12,159 nucleotides of DNA from CAYZEZ01 sp964477295. Its GTDB lineage: Bacteria; Bacteroidota; Bacteroidia; Bacteroidales; SM23-62. The stretch covers positions 1 to 12,159 of the forward strand of contig CAYZEZ010000137.1 in assembly GCA_964477295.1 (NCBI GenBank). The letters are read 5' to 3'. Shown in pieces: positions 1-7,244 of the stretch. The position numbers and the translations under genes were made by a program. A model generated the notes under the pieces. That model saw only the letters and a program-made list of their open reading frames with translations, was not told the origin of the DNA and did no database searches. Positions within the stretch are counted from its first letter, which is position 1; each line of letters opens with the position of its first letter.

Positions 1-1
1 A

Positions 2-136
2 TTAGCATTGATCGGTTCAAGAATATTTAATATATATGGAGTATTTTGGGCTTGATTTATTGCCAATGTAATAGTTGGAATCCTTTCATTTACTTACCTG
101 TATAAAACAGTCAAAAAAATTGAAGTGAATAATTAA
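2..136 (+). pseudogene. C-terminal remnant of a MATE-like transporter, with an in-frame TGA
   Basis: Frame 2 reads a short hydrophobic stretch ending GVFWA, then TGA at 53-55, then continues FIANVIVGILSFTYLYKTVKK and ends at TAA 134-136. Read through the TGA, this resembles the last transmembrane helix and basic tail of MATE-family multidrug or polysaccharide exporters, where a GVWxA-type helix is followed by Arg/Lys residues. That similarity is from memory of the family, over only about 44 residues. The gene enters from outside the window. The TGA would remove the last helix, so it is either a decayed gene, a sequencing error, or two unrelated short readings. The neighbouring DNA is also a mosaic of fragments, which favours decay. 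Confidence 0.35.
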
Positions 137-250
137 TCTTCCTCCGATTGGTTTTTTAATAATGGTTAAGCATTTCTGTTAACGGCCAGGAGAATATCGA
201 ACATTCAGCTCTCTACCTTTCCCTTCATAAGCAAGTCGATGGCTTCATTG

Positions 251-302
251 AATGATCCTGTGGATCATTTTAGGGAGGAGCCAGATAGCAGGGTGGCTTC
301 GA
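251..302. repeat. 52-bp palindromic repeat, left copy
   Basis: This matches 5479-5530 at 47 of 52 positions in the same orientation. The core is an inverted repeat, aatgatcc-tgt-ggatcatt, an 8-bp stem with a 3-nt loop. Both copies keep the perfect stem while the loop differs at one base (tgt here, ggt in the other), so the hairpin may be maintained. The right end overlaps by three bases a fragment resembling the nearby tRNA gene. No transposase is seen, so it could be a REP-like or MITE-like element. Confidence 0.8.
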
Positions 303-318
303 CCCCCTGATTATGAGT
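300..318 (-). repeat. tRNA-CAU anticodon-arm fragment
   Basis: The 19 bases match 5605-5623 of the intact tRNA gene at 18 positions, covering the 3' half of the anticodon stem, the loop with anticodon CAU, and part of the variable region. The rest of a tRNA is absent: no acceptor stem, D arm or T arm can be formed around it. It is therefore a fragment, joined directly to the 52-bp repeat. Confidence 0.65.
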
Positions 319-568
319 TTCCAATTGTGATTTCCATAGGTTTACACTGATTTGTATGTACTTGTACCAGTTTAATTTAAAGTAGAATAAATGTAAAAGA
401 TTACACTGATTTACACCGTTTTATACAAATACTGGCGCCAAAACAAACAAATGAAGAACATCTGCGAAAAGGTTGGAATAACTGCATATTCCTTTGATTT
501 CGGACACTAAATCCCGCTGACGTCGGAATTTGCGCCAGACTGCCAGTAAGAGTTCTAATAAGTCAACA

Positions 569-3500
569 TTAAAGTTTCCTGATCTTCTGCGAAAATCTTT
601 TATTTCCAGAAATTACTTCAACAATATAATACCCGTTCGGAATTTGATCAACTGGCAAATTTATCGAAGCATATCCATCTTCAATCCGTTTCGCAAAAAC
701 TGTTTGTCCCCGGAGGTTGATAATTTTTATAATTGCATCCTGGCTTTTTACAGGAAATTCAATGTTCAACTGACTTGTACATGGAATAGGGTACATTTTC
801 ATCTCACCAAACATGACCTCAACACCAATAGAGGTACCCTCTGTAGTTATCTGCACACTTTCAGTAGCTTCTGACTCTCCTGCAGCATTGTATGCCTTTA
901 TCCTGAATTCGTAAGTGCTAACTGGCTCCAGATCTCTGAGAAGGTATTGGGTATAGGCTGAACTGAGTGAATCAATGACGATATAATTCCCGTCGACAAG
1001 TTGTTCGAGAATATACCCGGATTCGTTTATAGCATTATCGGTCCACCGAAGCCGTACATTCGTCTCCTGATTCACAGTGGCGGTCAGTCCAGTGGGAGCA
1101 TCTGGTACCAAAGCCTCATAAAGTAATGTAATTTCAGCTGCACTGGCATATACCGATCCGTTGATTTCGGATAGAGCCACGAATTTTACATATCTACCGG
1201 TAGTTGGTTCATTGAAAATATCCTCCTTCCACTCTTTGGTAGAATTAAACTGTCCGGAGCTAACAGCAGTTCCCCAGTTTTCCGGGTCACCTGATACGAA
1301 GATTTCATATAGTGCAACAGAACCGTTTGTGTTACCATCCTGTCTGGGTAAATAGCGCAATCCTGCTATTGTAACCTCACTTCCCAGGTCAATAACAATG
1401 TAATGGGGGTGTGAGGGTAGTGCATTTTTCCATTCCGTATGCCAGAATGTTGCCGGATTATTATCTATGGCATATTTTGCCGGTAAATAATCGGCGTTAA
1501 TTTCCTGGCTGCTGGCTGATTCAATCTCCCAGTCTCCGTAGTACAGGAATCCTTTTACAGGAACATTTAGAAATGCCAGGTTTGATACATATGATGAACT
1601 GTCATCTTTGAATGCTCTCACACGATAATAATATGTTTTAGCATATTCAATACCAGTGTCACTGTAGGCGGTTGCATCTGCTGTCAGGGTATCGATGCAG
1701 AAAAAGCTGCCGGTATCAGCCCTCTCAATGTAAAATCCCTCCTCATTGGATGATTCATCTGCCCAACTCAATTCCACCGACAGGCCTGAATTGTAAGAAG
1801 CATGTAGATTATCCGGAGTATTGACAGGTGTAAAGCTTTTACTGAGGGTGAAGTCGAGAATACCGCTGCCATAAGTGCTGAAGCGAACACAATTTTTTCT
1901 CCTGATAAACTGAACATCCGTAAAATCTACACTTGGAATAGGATCGTCACTCATTTGATACCAGTAATCATCTTCCACAGAATATATCCATGCTCCTCCA
2001 TAGCCACATGCTGCAAATATGAATTTTTCATCAGGTGAAAGATCAAAGTCCCTGATCCTGTATACATTAAGACCCCTGTTCTTCACCTGGAATCTCTTTC
2101 CTCCGTCTTCCGACACCAGGAGGTAGTTGCCCACACCGGCATAAAATACTTTGTTCGTATCGATGCTGGAAGCTTTTATCACGATCTGGTTCTTTGGAAA
2201 ATTATAGTCCTGGTCATTTGCTTTTGGCATCAGGCCTATATATGAAAACTTGTTCCACGTATTTCCTCCGTCACGGGAATAAAGAAATGTGCCGTTTAAG
2301 AGTGCTGCATACCACAGATCAGGATTGAGTCCGGAATACCCAAATCCCCCCAGTTCGAAACCAAATTCCTCTTTAAAATCAAAAGGATGGGTGATATGCT
2401 CTATGGTATTATTCTCAGCCTTATAGCTGAATTTATGAAGATTGCTTCCATAAGCAGCATAAATCGCATCTTCCGATGGATTTGGCGAAGCAATGATCGG
2501 CGCTGCCCACCAGTTCCCCAGACCATCATATACAGCATCCCCCGATTTCCCGGTCGGGAAATTATAGCGGTGCTTGATCCGGCCGTAGTAAAACCACGAC
2601 CAGGTGGAGATCTCATGATTTGAGAAACATACTCTTAATACGTCAGTGCCATCAACATCAACGGTATTGACATTGTCTCCTGCATCAGCGTAGGCGGTTG
2701 TTCCCCTGTCCTGGTTAGCCATGTATATGGAAGAAAAGTTTTCACTGGTTGCGGCATCATAGTGCATCACATAACTGGCTCCCACATTACACCAGGTATA
2801 GGAATCTTTATTCTCAGGCGTTTCAGAAATATAACAGCCAAAATCCAGTCCGGCCAGCGTAATAGGTGTTCCTCCCGACTTCTCATAGGTACGCATATGT
2901 TGAAGATCCCAGCCTAACTTATAATCATAACCTGTCCAGGAAGTGCCATAATTTGTTGAGATCTTCATGTCCTCGAAGCCACTGATCAGGATGTTTGGCT
3001 TATCGGGACACATCACTTCAAAAGGTTTATCTCTTCCGGCGTTCTTTTGCTGCCAGGTAGTCCCTTCATCGGATGAATAATATACCGTATATTCTGAATT
3101 GATTGTTGACAGGTAAAAATGATATTTCCCGTCAAAATATGATGCAGCAGCACTGGAAAGATTCGTTCCCTGGAGCGTAGAACCTGAATTTGTTTTCAGG
3201 ATGAAGTCGTTTGTGGCAGGATCATATTTGTATATATCTATTTCCCTGGAAATTTTACTCCAAACCCACATATAGGCATCATTTGTATAGAAGGGCTTTG
3301 CTATGCGTATATCGGAAGATGAAATACGAAAGCTATAACTCGATTCGGTATAGCTTGCTCCCTGGTCGTCTGAAAAATAGATGTGATGATAATCCGAATC
3401 ATAGGTATGAAGTACAATTCGCTTCAAGCCATTATTTGTAATCTCGAAGGCCTGGTTCGACCAGCTTCTTGTGACCTTTGCACCTGATGCCGGGATCCAG

Positions 3501-4054
3501 GTTCTTCCTTCATCATCGGAATATTCCATCCGGTTTGCTTCATCATAACTTCTGATCAGCCTGAAGGTGGAATCGGGCAACAGTGTTCCCATAAAAACAG
3601 GATTGGCTGAACCATTGTCAGGAGGGTTTAACTGGATTTTATGATTAAGCAGGGTCCATTTTAATTCATTTTCATATTCCAGCTTATACAGGTGCCCTGC
3701 ATAGGTCACTACGTAAAAAACATTTCGTAAGGAATCGTAAGCTGAATTATCCACACGGTATCCGTAATATGCACTTCGCGGAATCTTCGTGGACCACTGT
3801 CCACTCAGTTTACCGTTAGCGTATGTGCTCTGTGTCGAGCCGGAACTTGCTTTTTTATTCGATTCCAGCAATCTTCTATTAAGGTATTCATCAAATAATT
3901 CCTTCTCTTTTCCAGCAAGAGCCGGTTGATCAGGACGTTCTTCGTTACTTGTTTTATGTTCCCGGATATTATTATTTCGTAGATTCTGTATAATTGAAAT
4001 ACTGAATACGAAAGCAGATAACATCAAAAGCAAAATCAGGTTTCTTTTTCTCAT
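569..4054 (-). CDS. T9SS-secreted Asp-box / FN3 / discoidin-domain protein
   Basis: The 1161-residue protein is predicted to be exported and then secreted or surface-anchored by the type IX system. Residues 1-25 are a basic, hydrophobic signal sequence (MRKRNLILLLMLSAFVFS). Roughly residues 85-740 form a beta-propeller-like region with repeated Asp-box motifs (SxDxGxTW type) near 178-186, 227-235, 326-334, 366-373, 592-600 and 647-655, as in sialidases, sortilin/VPS10 and GH74-type proteins. An FN3 domain follows (about 745-832), then an F5/8 type C (discoidin/CBM32) domain (about 838-980) with a DNNPATFWHTEW signature. A second FN3 lies at about 984-1073. The last ~75 residues, from MYPIPCTSQLNIEF to the basic KIRKL end, are a type A T9SS sorting domain. 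The layout suggests binding or attack on a polysaccharide or glycoprotein. No catalytic residues could be assigned, so enzyme activity is unproven. The start is the first ATG and gives the signal peptide. Confidence 0.9.
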   Translation of the reverse strand: MRKRNLILLLMLSAFVFSISIIQNLRNNNIREHKTSNEERPDQPALAGKEKELFDEYLNRRLLESNKKASSGSTQSTYANGKLSGQWSTKIPRSAYYGYRVDNSAYDSLRNVFYVVTYAGHLYKLEYENELKWTLLNHKIQLNPPDNGSANPVFMGTLLPDSTFRLIRSYDEANRMEYSDDEGRTWIPASGAKVTRSWSNQAFEITNNGLKRIVLHTYDSDYHHIYFSDDQGASYTESSYSFRISSSDIRIAKPFYTNDAYMWVWSKISREIDIYKYDPATNDFILKTNSGSTLQGTNLSSAAASYFDGKYHFYLSTINSEYTVYYSSDEGTTWQQKNAGRDKPFEVMCPDKPNILISGFEDMKISTNYGTSWTGYDYKLGWDLQHMRTYEKSGGTPITLAGLDFGCYISETPENKDSYTWCNVGASYVMHYDAATSENFSSIYMANQDRGTTAYADAGDNVNTVDVDGTDVLRVCFSNHEISTWSWFYYGRIKHRYNFPTGKSGDAVYDGLGNWWAAPIIASPNPSEDAIYAAYGSNLHKFSYKAENNTIEHITHPFDFKEEFGFELGGFGYSGLNPDLWYAALLNGTFLYSRDGGNTWNKFSYIGLMPKANDQDYNFPKNQIVIKASSIDTNKVFYAGVGNYLLVSEDGGKRFQVKNRGLNVYRIRDFDLSPDEKFIFAACGYGGAWIYSVEDDYWYQMSDDPIPSVDFTDVQFIRRKNCVRFSTYGSGILDFTLSKSFTPVNTPDNLHASYNSGLSVELSWADESSNEEGFYIERADTGSFFCIDTLTADATAYSDTGIEYAKTYYYRVRAFKDDSSSYVSNLAFLNVPVKGFLYYGDWEIESASSQEINADYLPAKYAIDNNPATFWHTEWKNALPSHPHYIVIDLGSEVTIAGLRYLPRQDGNTNGSVALYEIFVSGDPENWGTAVSSGQFNSTKEWKEDIFNEPTTGRYVKFVALSEINGSVYASAAEITLLYEALVPDAPTGLTATVNQETNVRLRWTDNAINESGYILEQLVDGNYIVIDSLSSAYTQYLLRDLEPVSTYEFRIKAYNAAGESEATESVQITTEGTSIGVEVMFGEMKMYPIPCTSQLNIEFPVKSQDAIIKIINLRGQTVFAKRIEDGYASINLPVDQIPNGYYIVEVISGNKRFSQKIRKL

Positions 4055-4455
4055 CGGAACAATAATATTTCATATTACAAAGTAAAGGATTCTATTCCAG
4101 CTACATGATAAATTTTTTGAAGTATTCTACTAATTTCTCGAACGTAGGGAAAGTCTTCTGCTAATATGAATTAGTGTTTTGATTAATTTTCTGAAATTAC
4201 CAGGGAGATGGTTCGAAATGTTTTCAGAGTGTTCCTACTTCGTTCTGAGAAGGAGTTACAAAGGACCCTGCCTGAGGACACTGTTTGTACTAATACTGGC
4301 ACTAAAACTGGCTCCTGATACTATTTAGGATACAACAACCCATCAGTTCATAATCAGCATCAAAGTTTAATATTTTTAAACTATGAAAACTATCTCTTAA
4401 TTTTAATTATAAATCTGACCAGGAGTATTTGATTTTAGATCTAAACCACCAAGCC
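4055..4455. other. Intergenic region upstream of the T9SS protein gene
   Basis: This AT-rich stretch of about 400 bp between two leftward genes should hold the promoter for the T9SS protein gene, but I find no clear Bacteroidota -7 box (TAnnTTTG). It contains a short motif (aatactggcactaaaac, 4292-4308) that recurs at 428-444 and, more loosely, at 5375-5394. No RNA gene or ORF is convincing here. Confidence 0.5.
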
Positions 4456-5367
4456 CTATTTCAAGGTTGCATTCACGATTTTGAGCTTAACCTCTTTTCT
4501 CTTCGATCCAGCCTCGGAATCGAAATTGACCCAAGCTTCTGAGGAAGTACCGGGCTGTATTTTTTCTGATTTATAGATTTGGTTAATCTGAGCATAGATT
4601 TTTTCGCTGTTCTCATCGAACAATTCACATTCGTAGCTCACCGAAGATATCGGTTTATCGCTGCTATTGGTAATCTTTACTTTCACCATGCTGTCGCTGT
4701 CCATATCCGAAGGGATTTCCTCTATCGATATTTTTGGCACCATTAGTGCTCTCTCTTCAATATCACCGTATTTTTCTGCATATGATTCATCCATTTTTAT
4801 CAACTCTCTATAGAGTTCCAGGGCTTTAAATATGGAACCATCATATCCCTGGGCTTTCCAGACTTCAGTTGAAAGTACTTCTGTTTTTTGGCGGAGAGCG
4901 CTCTTCTCTTCAGCTTTTCGAATTTCTTCTATCCATCCGGGAGAAATAAATAACTTTCCTTCAAACTCCTCCACATTTTCTGTGATTATTACGTCGAGAA
5001 GTTGTCCCTTTTTAAACAGTGCTTTTCTCCTGGATATGGCCTTTTTAATTTTCTTCTTGAATTTATTCTGATCGAATTTTTCATCTGTTAATCCAAAGAA
5101 ATCTCTCATCACTTCTGAAAAAATGGGACTGAGCATACTAGCATCAGGAAATCTTTCTTTTAAACTAATTCGATACTTTTTTGACTTTTCATCATAAGTC
5201 GCCTCCTCGACTTTGATTGTGCCGATGTCGGGGTGGTACTTAATTATATTTTCTATGATAGTATCAACACCCAATTTTTCTCTAATAAATGCCTCTTTGT
5301 TTATCGCCTCCCTCTCTTGCGGGTTTTCCACTAAACGGCCACCAAGCTGTATCCAATTTAATACCAA
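4456..5367 (-). CDS. Hypothetical protein with a C-terminal FxLYD-like domain; start unclear, possibly 5'-truncated
   Basis: I do not recognise a named family. The frame is open for up to 303 codons from 5367 to a TAG at 4456. It has no ATG near its 5' end: the first codon after an upstream TAA (5368-5370) is TTG, and the first in-frame ATG is at about residue 88. Candidate starts are that TTG or the GTG at codon 13. The protein is rich in Lys and Glu and mainly helical to about residue 215. The last ~80 residues (KVKITNSSDKPISSVSYECE...) look like an FxLYD-type immunoglobulin-like domain, usually found outside the cytoplasm. The same frame upstream of the TAA (5371-5427) reads KTLKIVILFLCASLVPG, which resembles a signal peptide. 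The gene may be a secreted protein whose N-terminus was broken by a stop and loss of the ATG. Function is unknown. Confidence 0.6.
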   Translation of the reverse strand: MVLNWIQLGGRLVENPQEREAINKEAFIREKLGVDTIIENIIKYHPDIGTIKVEEATYDEKSKKYRISLKERFPDASMLSPIFSEVMRDFFGLTDEKFDQNKFKKKIKKAISRRKALFKKGQLLDVIITENVEEFEGKLFISPGWIEEIRKAEEKSALRQKTEVLSTEVWKAQGYDGSIFKALELYRELIKMDESYAEKYGDIEERALMVPKISIEEIPSDMDSDSMVKVKITNSSDKPISSVSYECELFDENSEKIYAQINQIYKSEKIQPGTSSEAWVNFDSEAGSKRKEVKLKIVNATLK

Positions 5368-5444
5368 TTACTTCAATCCTGGCACCAAACTGGCACATAA
5401 AAAAAGAATTACAATTTTTAAAGTTTTAACTCTTTGATAATTAA

Positions 5445-5462
5445 GTGGGCCCAGCTGGGCTC
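5445..5462 (-). repeat. 18-bp copy of the tRNA 3' end
   Basis: The bases gtgggcccagctgggctc are identical to 5580-5597, which cover the 3' acceptor strand and part of the T arm of the intact tRNA plus one flanking base. The copy is in the same orientation, 135 bp from the original. Such partial tRNA duplications are typical of integration into tRNA 3' ends, but no integrase gene is in this window. Confidence 0.75.
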
Positions 5463-5478
5463 AGGTCCGACCGTAAGA

Positions 5479-5530
5479 AATGATCCGGTGGATCATTTTA
5501 GGGAGGGGCCAGGTTGCAGGGGGGCTTCGA
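5479..5530. repeat. 52-bp palindromic repeat, right copy
   Basis: This is the partner of 251-302, with 5 mismatches in 52. The core is aatgatcc-ggt-ggatcatt. It lies between an 18-bp tRNA 3'-end copy (5445-5462) and the tRNA terminator (5551-5574). It ends in gcttcga followed by gaccagc, which loosely resembles the T-loop side of the tRNA gene (ctcgaaccagc). Confidence 0.8.
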
Positions 5531-5550
5531 GACCAGCTGGTATAAAATAG

Positions 5551-5574
5551 AAAAGCAGCCATATAGCTGCTTTT
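5551..5574 (-). terminator. Rho-independent terminator of the tRNA gene
   Basis: The inverted repeat aaaagcagc / gctgctttt (5551-5559 and 5566-5574) forms a perfect 9-bp stem with a 6-nt loop. Read on the minus strand it lies 6 bp past the tRNA 3' end and is followed by a T-rich tract, as expected for an intrinsic terminator. Confidence 0.8.
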
Positions 5575-5580
5575 AAACTG

Positions 5581-5654
5581 TGGGCCCAGCTGGGCTCGAA
5601 CCAGCGACCTCCTGATTATGAGTCAGATGCTCTAACCAACTGAGCTATGGGCCC
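5581..5654 (-). tRNA. tRNA with anticodon CAU (elongator Met or lysidine-modified Ile2)
   Basis: The 74 bases fold into a full cloverleaf on the minus strand. It has a 7-bp acceptor stem GGGCCCA/TGGGCCC, a D arm GCTC...GAGC, and an anticodon arm TCTGA-CTCATAA-TCAGG with anticodon CAT. The T arm is GCTGG-TTCGAGC-CCAGC and the discriminator is A. CCA is not encoded; the next bases are CAG. The T stem GCTGG/CCAGC and the GGTCGCTGGTTC stretch are the same as in E. coli tRNA-Ile2, which leans toward Ile2 (decoding AUA after lysidine modification by TilS). Elongator Met cannot be excluded without comparing all CAU tRNAs of the genome. The initiator is unlikely because the first acceptor pair is matched. 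Confidence 0.93.
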
Positions 5655-5807
5655 CTTTTGAAATATCGAATAACGAATATCGAATTATGAATTATGAGGT
5701 TTCTTCGCTTCACTCTTTACTACTCACTCTTCACTGATTTTCGGTGTGCAATATTACAACTTTACATGGTAATTTTCAAATCTTTGAGGTTGTTGGAAAT
5801 TAAAAAA
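5655..5807. repeat. Intergenic stretch with degenerate short repeats
   Basis: At 5663-5698 the sequence repeats variants of atcgaat/aacgaat/gaattatga, and at about 5705-5735 variants of cactctt/cttcact. This is the low-complexity, tandem-like intergenic filler common in Bacteroidota. It separates the tRNA from the 3' end of the ATPase gene. No gene is seen. Confidence 0.5.
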
Positions 5808-6938
5808 CTATTTAAAGTAATATTTCTTTAGCCAGTGTTTATAAACCGGATCCAGAAATGAAATATTTTCTCCCTGAATATCAATTATTTCTTTATTTGT
5901 TAATGCTTGTTTAATCCTTAATACATTGGCTGATGTCCCCAGGTTGTATTTTTGTAAGGTACTGTTGGCGCTAAGTTTTGATACTTCTTCTATCAGAGCT
6001 TTCAGAAAATGGATCTGTTTATTGCTTAAATCTTCTGTTAGTGTATAAAACAGCATACTAAGCTGATTGATAAGAGATTCATGGGATTCCAAAACAATAT
6101 CTGAGCTACACAATTCTTCAGTTCTTAGCCAGGATTGCTGCGCCAGCTGTTGTACATAGTATGGATGACATTCAACAAGTTCTGTGATTAGAATTGCTTC
6201 CTTATCTCTAATTTTCTTTCCAGTATCTGAAAATCTTTTTTTAATAAAATATTTCCAATCACCTTCTGAAATCTTTTGGAGAAATATAATGTCACCAAAT
6301 TTGTAAAATGGCATGGATGGGGAAGCAAAGACATCCATTAACATATGCCTTTTACTACCATACAAACAATAGGATGTTCGTTTGTGTTTTTGCCAATGTG
6401 ATCTTAATTTTTTCTGCATTGATAATGGCTCAGAAAATGTTGATAAATTCTGGAATTCATCAATGCAAATTATAATCTTTAGGTTTTTCTCCTCAGCTAT
6501 GTTTTCAGCCAAATTGAGGATATCATCAGGGTGTTTTTTTACTTCTTGCCAGTTCAATCCAAGTGAAAAACCACTAATTGAATCAGGACTGAATGAAAGG
6601 TTAGGAATTAGCCGTCCCAAAAACTTTCTGGCATTATCCATTATATTTTCAATCTTTGTCGATGTGGTTAACAACACTTTTCGGGCAAGTGATTGATAGA
6701 ATTCTTCCTCTGTCCGAATGTTGTAAAGGTCTACAAAACAAAATCTAATATTATCCCTCCGTTTTGCACTAATTTGGGCTGCCCTGGCAACCAGGGATGA
6801 TTTTCCCCAACGCCGTGGGGATATAAGAATGGTATTTGTTTGGGATAGAAAATTAGAAACGAGTTGATCTGTCTCTTCTTTCCGGTCAGTAAAGTTTTTA
6901 TCCGCTGCAATTTTACCAAAAACAAAGGGTGTCTCCAT
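5808..6938 (-). CDS. AAA ATPase with C-terminal winged-helix-like region (archaeal-ATPase / PF01637-like)
   Basis: This is a P-loop ATPase with a Walker A motif SPRRWGKSS and a Walker B motif IIICIDEFQ (residues about 40-48 and 155-163 from this start). Further on, YGSKRHMLMDVFA resembles the sensor region of this family, followed by a helical lid. The last ~80 residues (NKQIHFLKALIEEVSKLS... to HWLKKYYFK) look like a winged helix, as usual at the end of this family. I chose the ATG at 6936-6938 (METPFVFGKIAADKNFTDR). It matches the family's usual N-terminus, whereas the longer reading begins with TTG at 6953. The gene is visibly more AT-rich than the peptidase gene opposite, a hint of separate origin. 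Three palindromic sites lie just upstream, so autoregulation through the winged helix is an attractive inference. The biological role of this family is poorly known. Confidence 0.85.
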   Translation of the reverse strand: METPFVFGKIAADKNFTDRKEETDQLVSNFLSQTNTILISPRRWGKSSLVARAAQISAKRRDNIRFCFVDLYNIRTEEEFYQSLARKVLLTTSTKIENIMDNARKFLGRLIPNLSFSPDSISGFSLGLNWQEVKKHPDDILNLAENIAEEKNLKIIICIDEFQNLSTFSEPLSMQKKLRSHWQKHKRTSYCLYGSKRHMLMDVFASPSMPFYKFGDIIFLQKISEGDWKYFIKKRFSDTGKKIRDKEAILITELVECHPYYVQQLAQQSWLRTEELCSSDIVLESHESLINQLSMLFYTLTEDLSNKQIHFLKALIEEVSKLSANSTLQKYNLGTSANVLRIKQALTNKEIIDIQGENISFLDPVYKHWLKKYYFK

Positions 6939-6960
6939 GCCAGGTTTTTCCAAAGGTAAG

Positions 6961-7004
6961 TAACAATATTGTAACTTACAAAAATGTAACTTACAAAAAT
7001 GTAA
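6961..7004 (-). promoter_or_regulatory. Triple palindromic operator-like array upstream of the ATPase gene
   Basis: Three 14-bp sites of form TTACA-n4-TGTAA sit at 6961-6974 (taacaatattgtaa, one arm mismatch), 6976-6989 and 6991-7004 (both ttacaaaaatgtaa). The spacing is exactly 15 bp, with one base between sites. They end 22 bp before the chosen ATG. On the coding strand the sites contain TACATTTT, close to the Bacteroidota -7 consensus TAnnTTTG, so a bound protein could block or overlap the promoter. The peptidase gene starts 240 bp away on the other side, so the ATPase is the likelier target. Confidence 0.65.
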
Positions 7005-7244
7005 GCTATTTTATTTGTGATTTATTTTTGATGGGATATATTAAAAATCTATCAGGACTATGATACGGTTAGGTAACTGGGGAAATGAAGGATTTTTGGT
7101 TCATAGTTCCTGATTCGTGTGACAAGAGGGGTGGATGTGATGAATTTAAAATACAGCAATTGTTAAATATTAATCTCAGATTATACCGTTCTTTTGGTAT
7201 ATTTATTATCTAAGTAAAACCTTGAATTTTTAAATCAAAGAACC

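Larger units (their letters stand above)
137..568. other. Mosaic intergenic region
   Basis: There is no complete gene here. The stretch holds the left copy of the 52-bp palindromic repeat (251-302) and a tRNA anticodon-arm fragment (300-318). It also has a 12-bp exact direct repeat, ttacactgattt, at 342-353 and 401-412, and one copy of a short intergenic motif at 428-444. On the minus strand, codons ending at a TGA at 205-207 read FNEAIDLLMKGKVES, which resembles the C-terminal part of zinc-dependent medium-chain dehydrogenases. This is too short to call. The 3' end of the leftward gene at 569 lies here, but I see no convincing terminator hairpin. Confidence 0.6.

Noticed and set aside
300..318. 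Second complete tRNA gene
   Set aside because: Only the anticodon-arm segment is present; no acceptor, D or T arms can be formed from the flanking bases.
530..874. Plus-strand 114-codon open frame
   Set aside because: It overlaps the end of the T9SS protein gene on the other strand and has no family-like features; it is a shadow frame.
5282..5398. 38-codon minus-strand frame starting MCQFGARIEVIGIKLD at 5398
   Set aside because: It has an ATG and lies over the 5' end of the hypothetical gene in another frame, but it is short and has no recognisable domain. A frameshifted original start cannot be fully excluded.
251..5530. Composite transposon bounded by the 52-bp repeats
   Set aside because: No transposase or integrase gene lies between or next to the repeats, and no target-site duplication is visible. 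I keep only the weaker claim of tRNA-associated repeats.
6939..6953. TTG start for the ATPase at 6953
   Set aside because: The internal ATG at 6936-6938 gives the usual METPFxFGK-type beginning of this family.
6971..7004. CRISPR-like tandem repeats
   Set aside because: The units are only 15 bp, adjacent and without spacers, and they form palindromic sites before a gene, so they are better read as operators.
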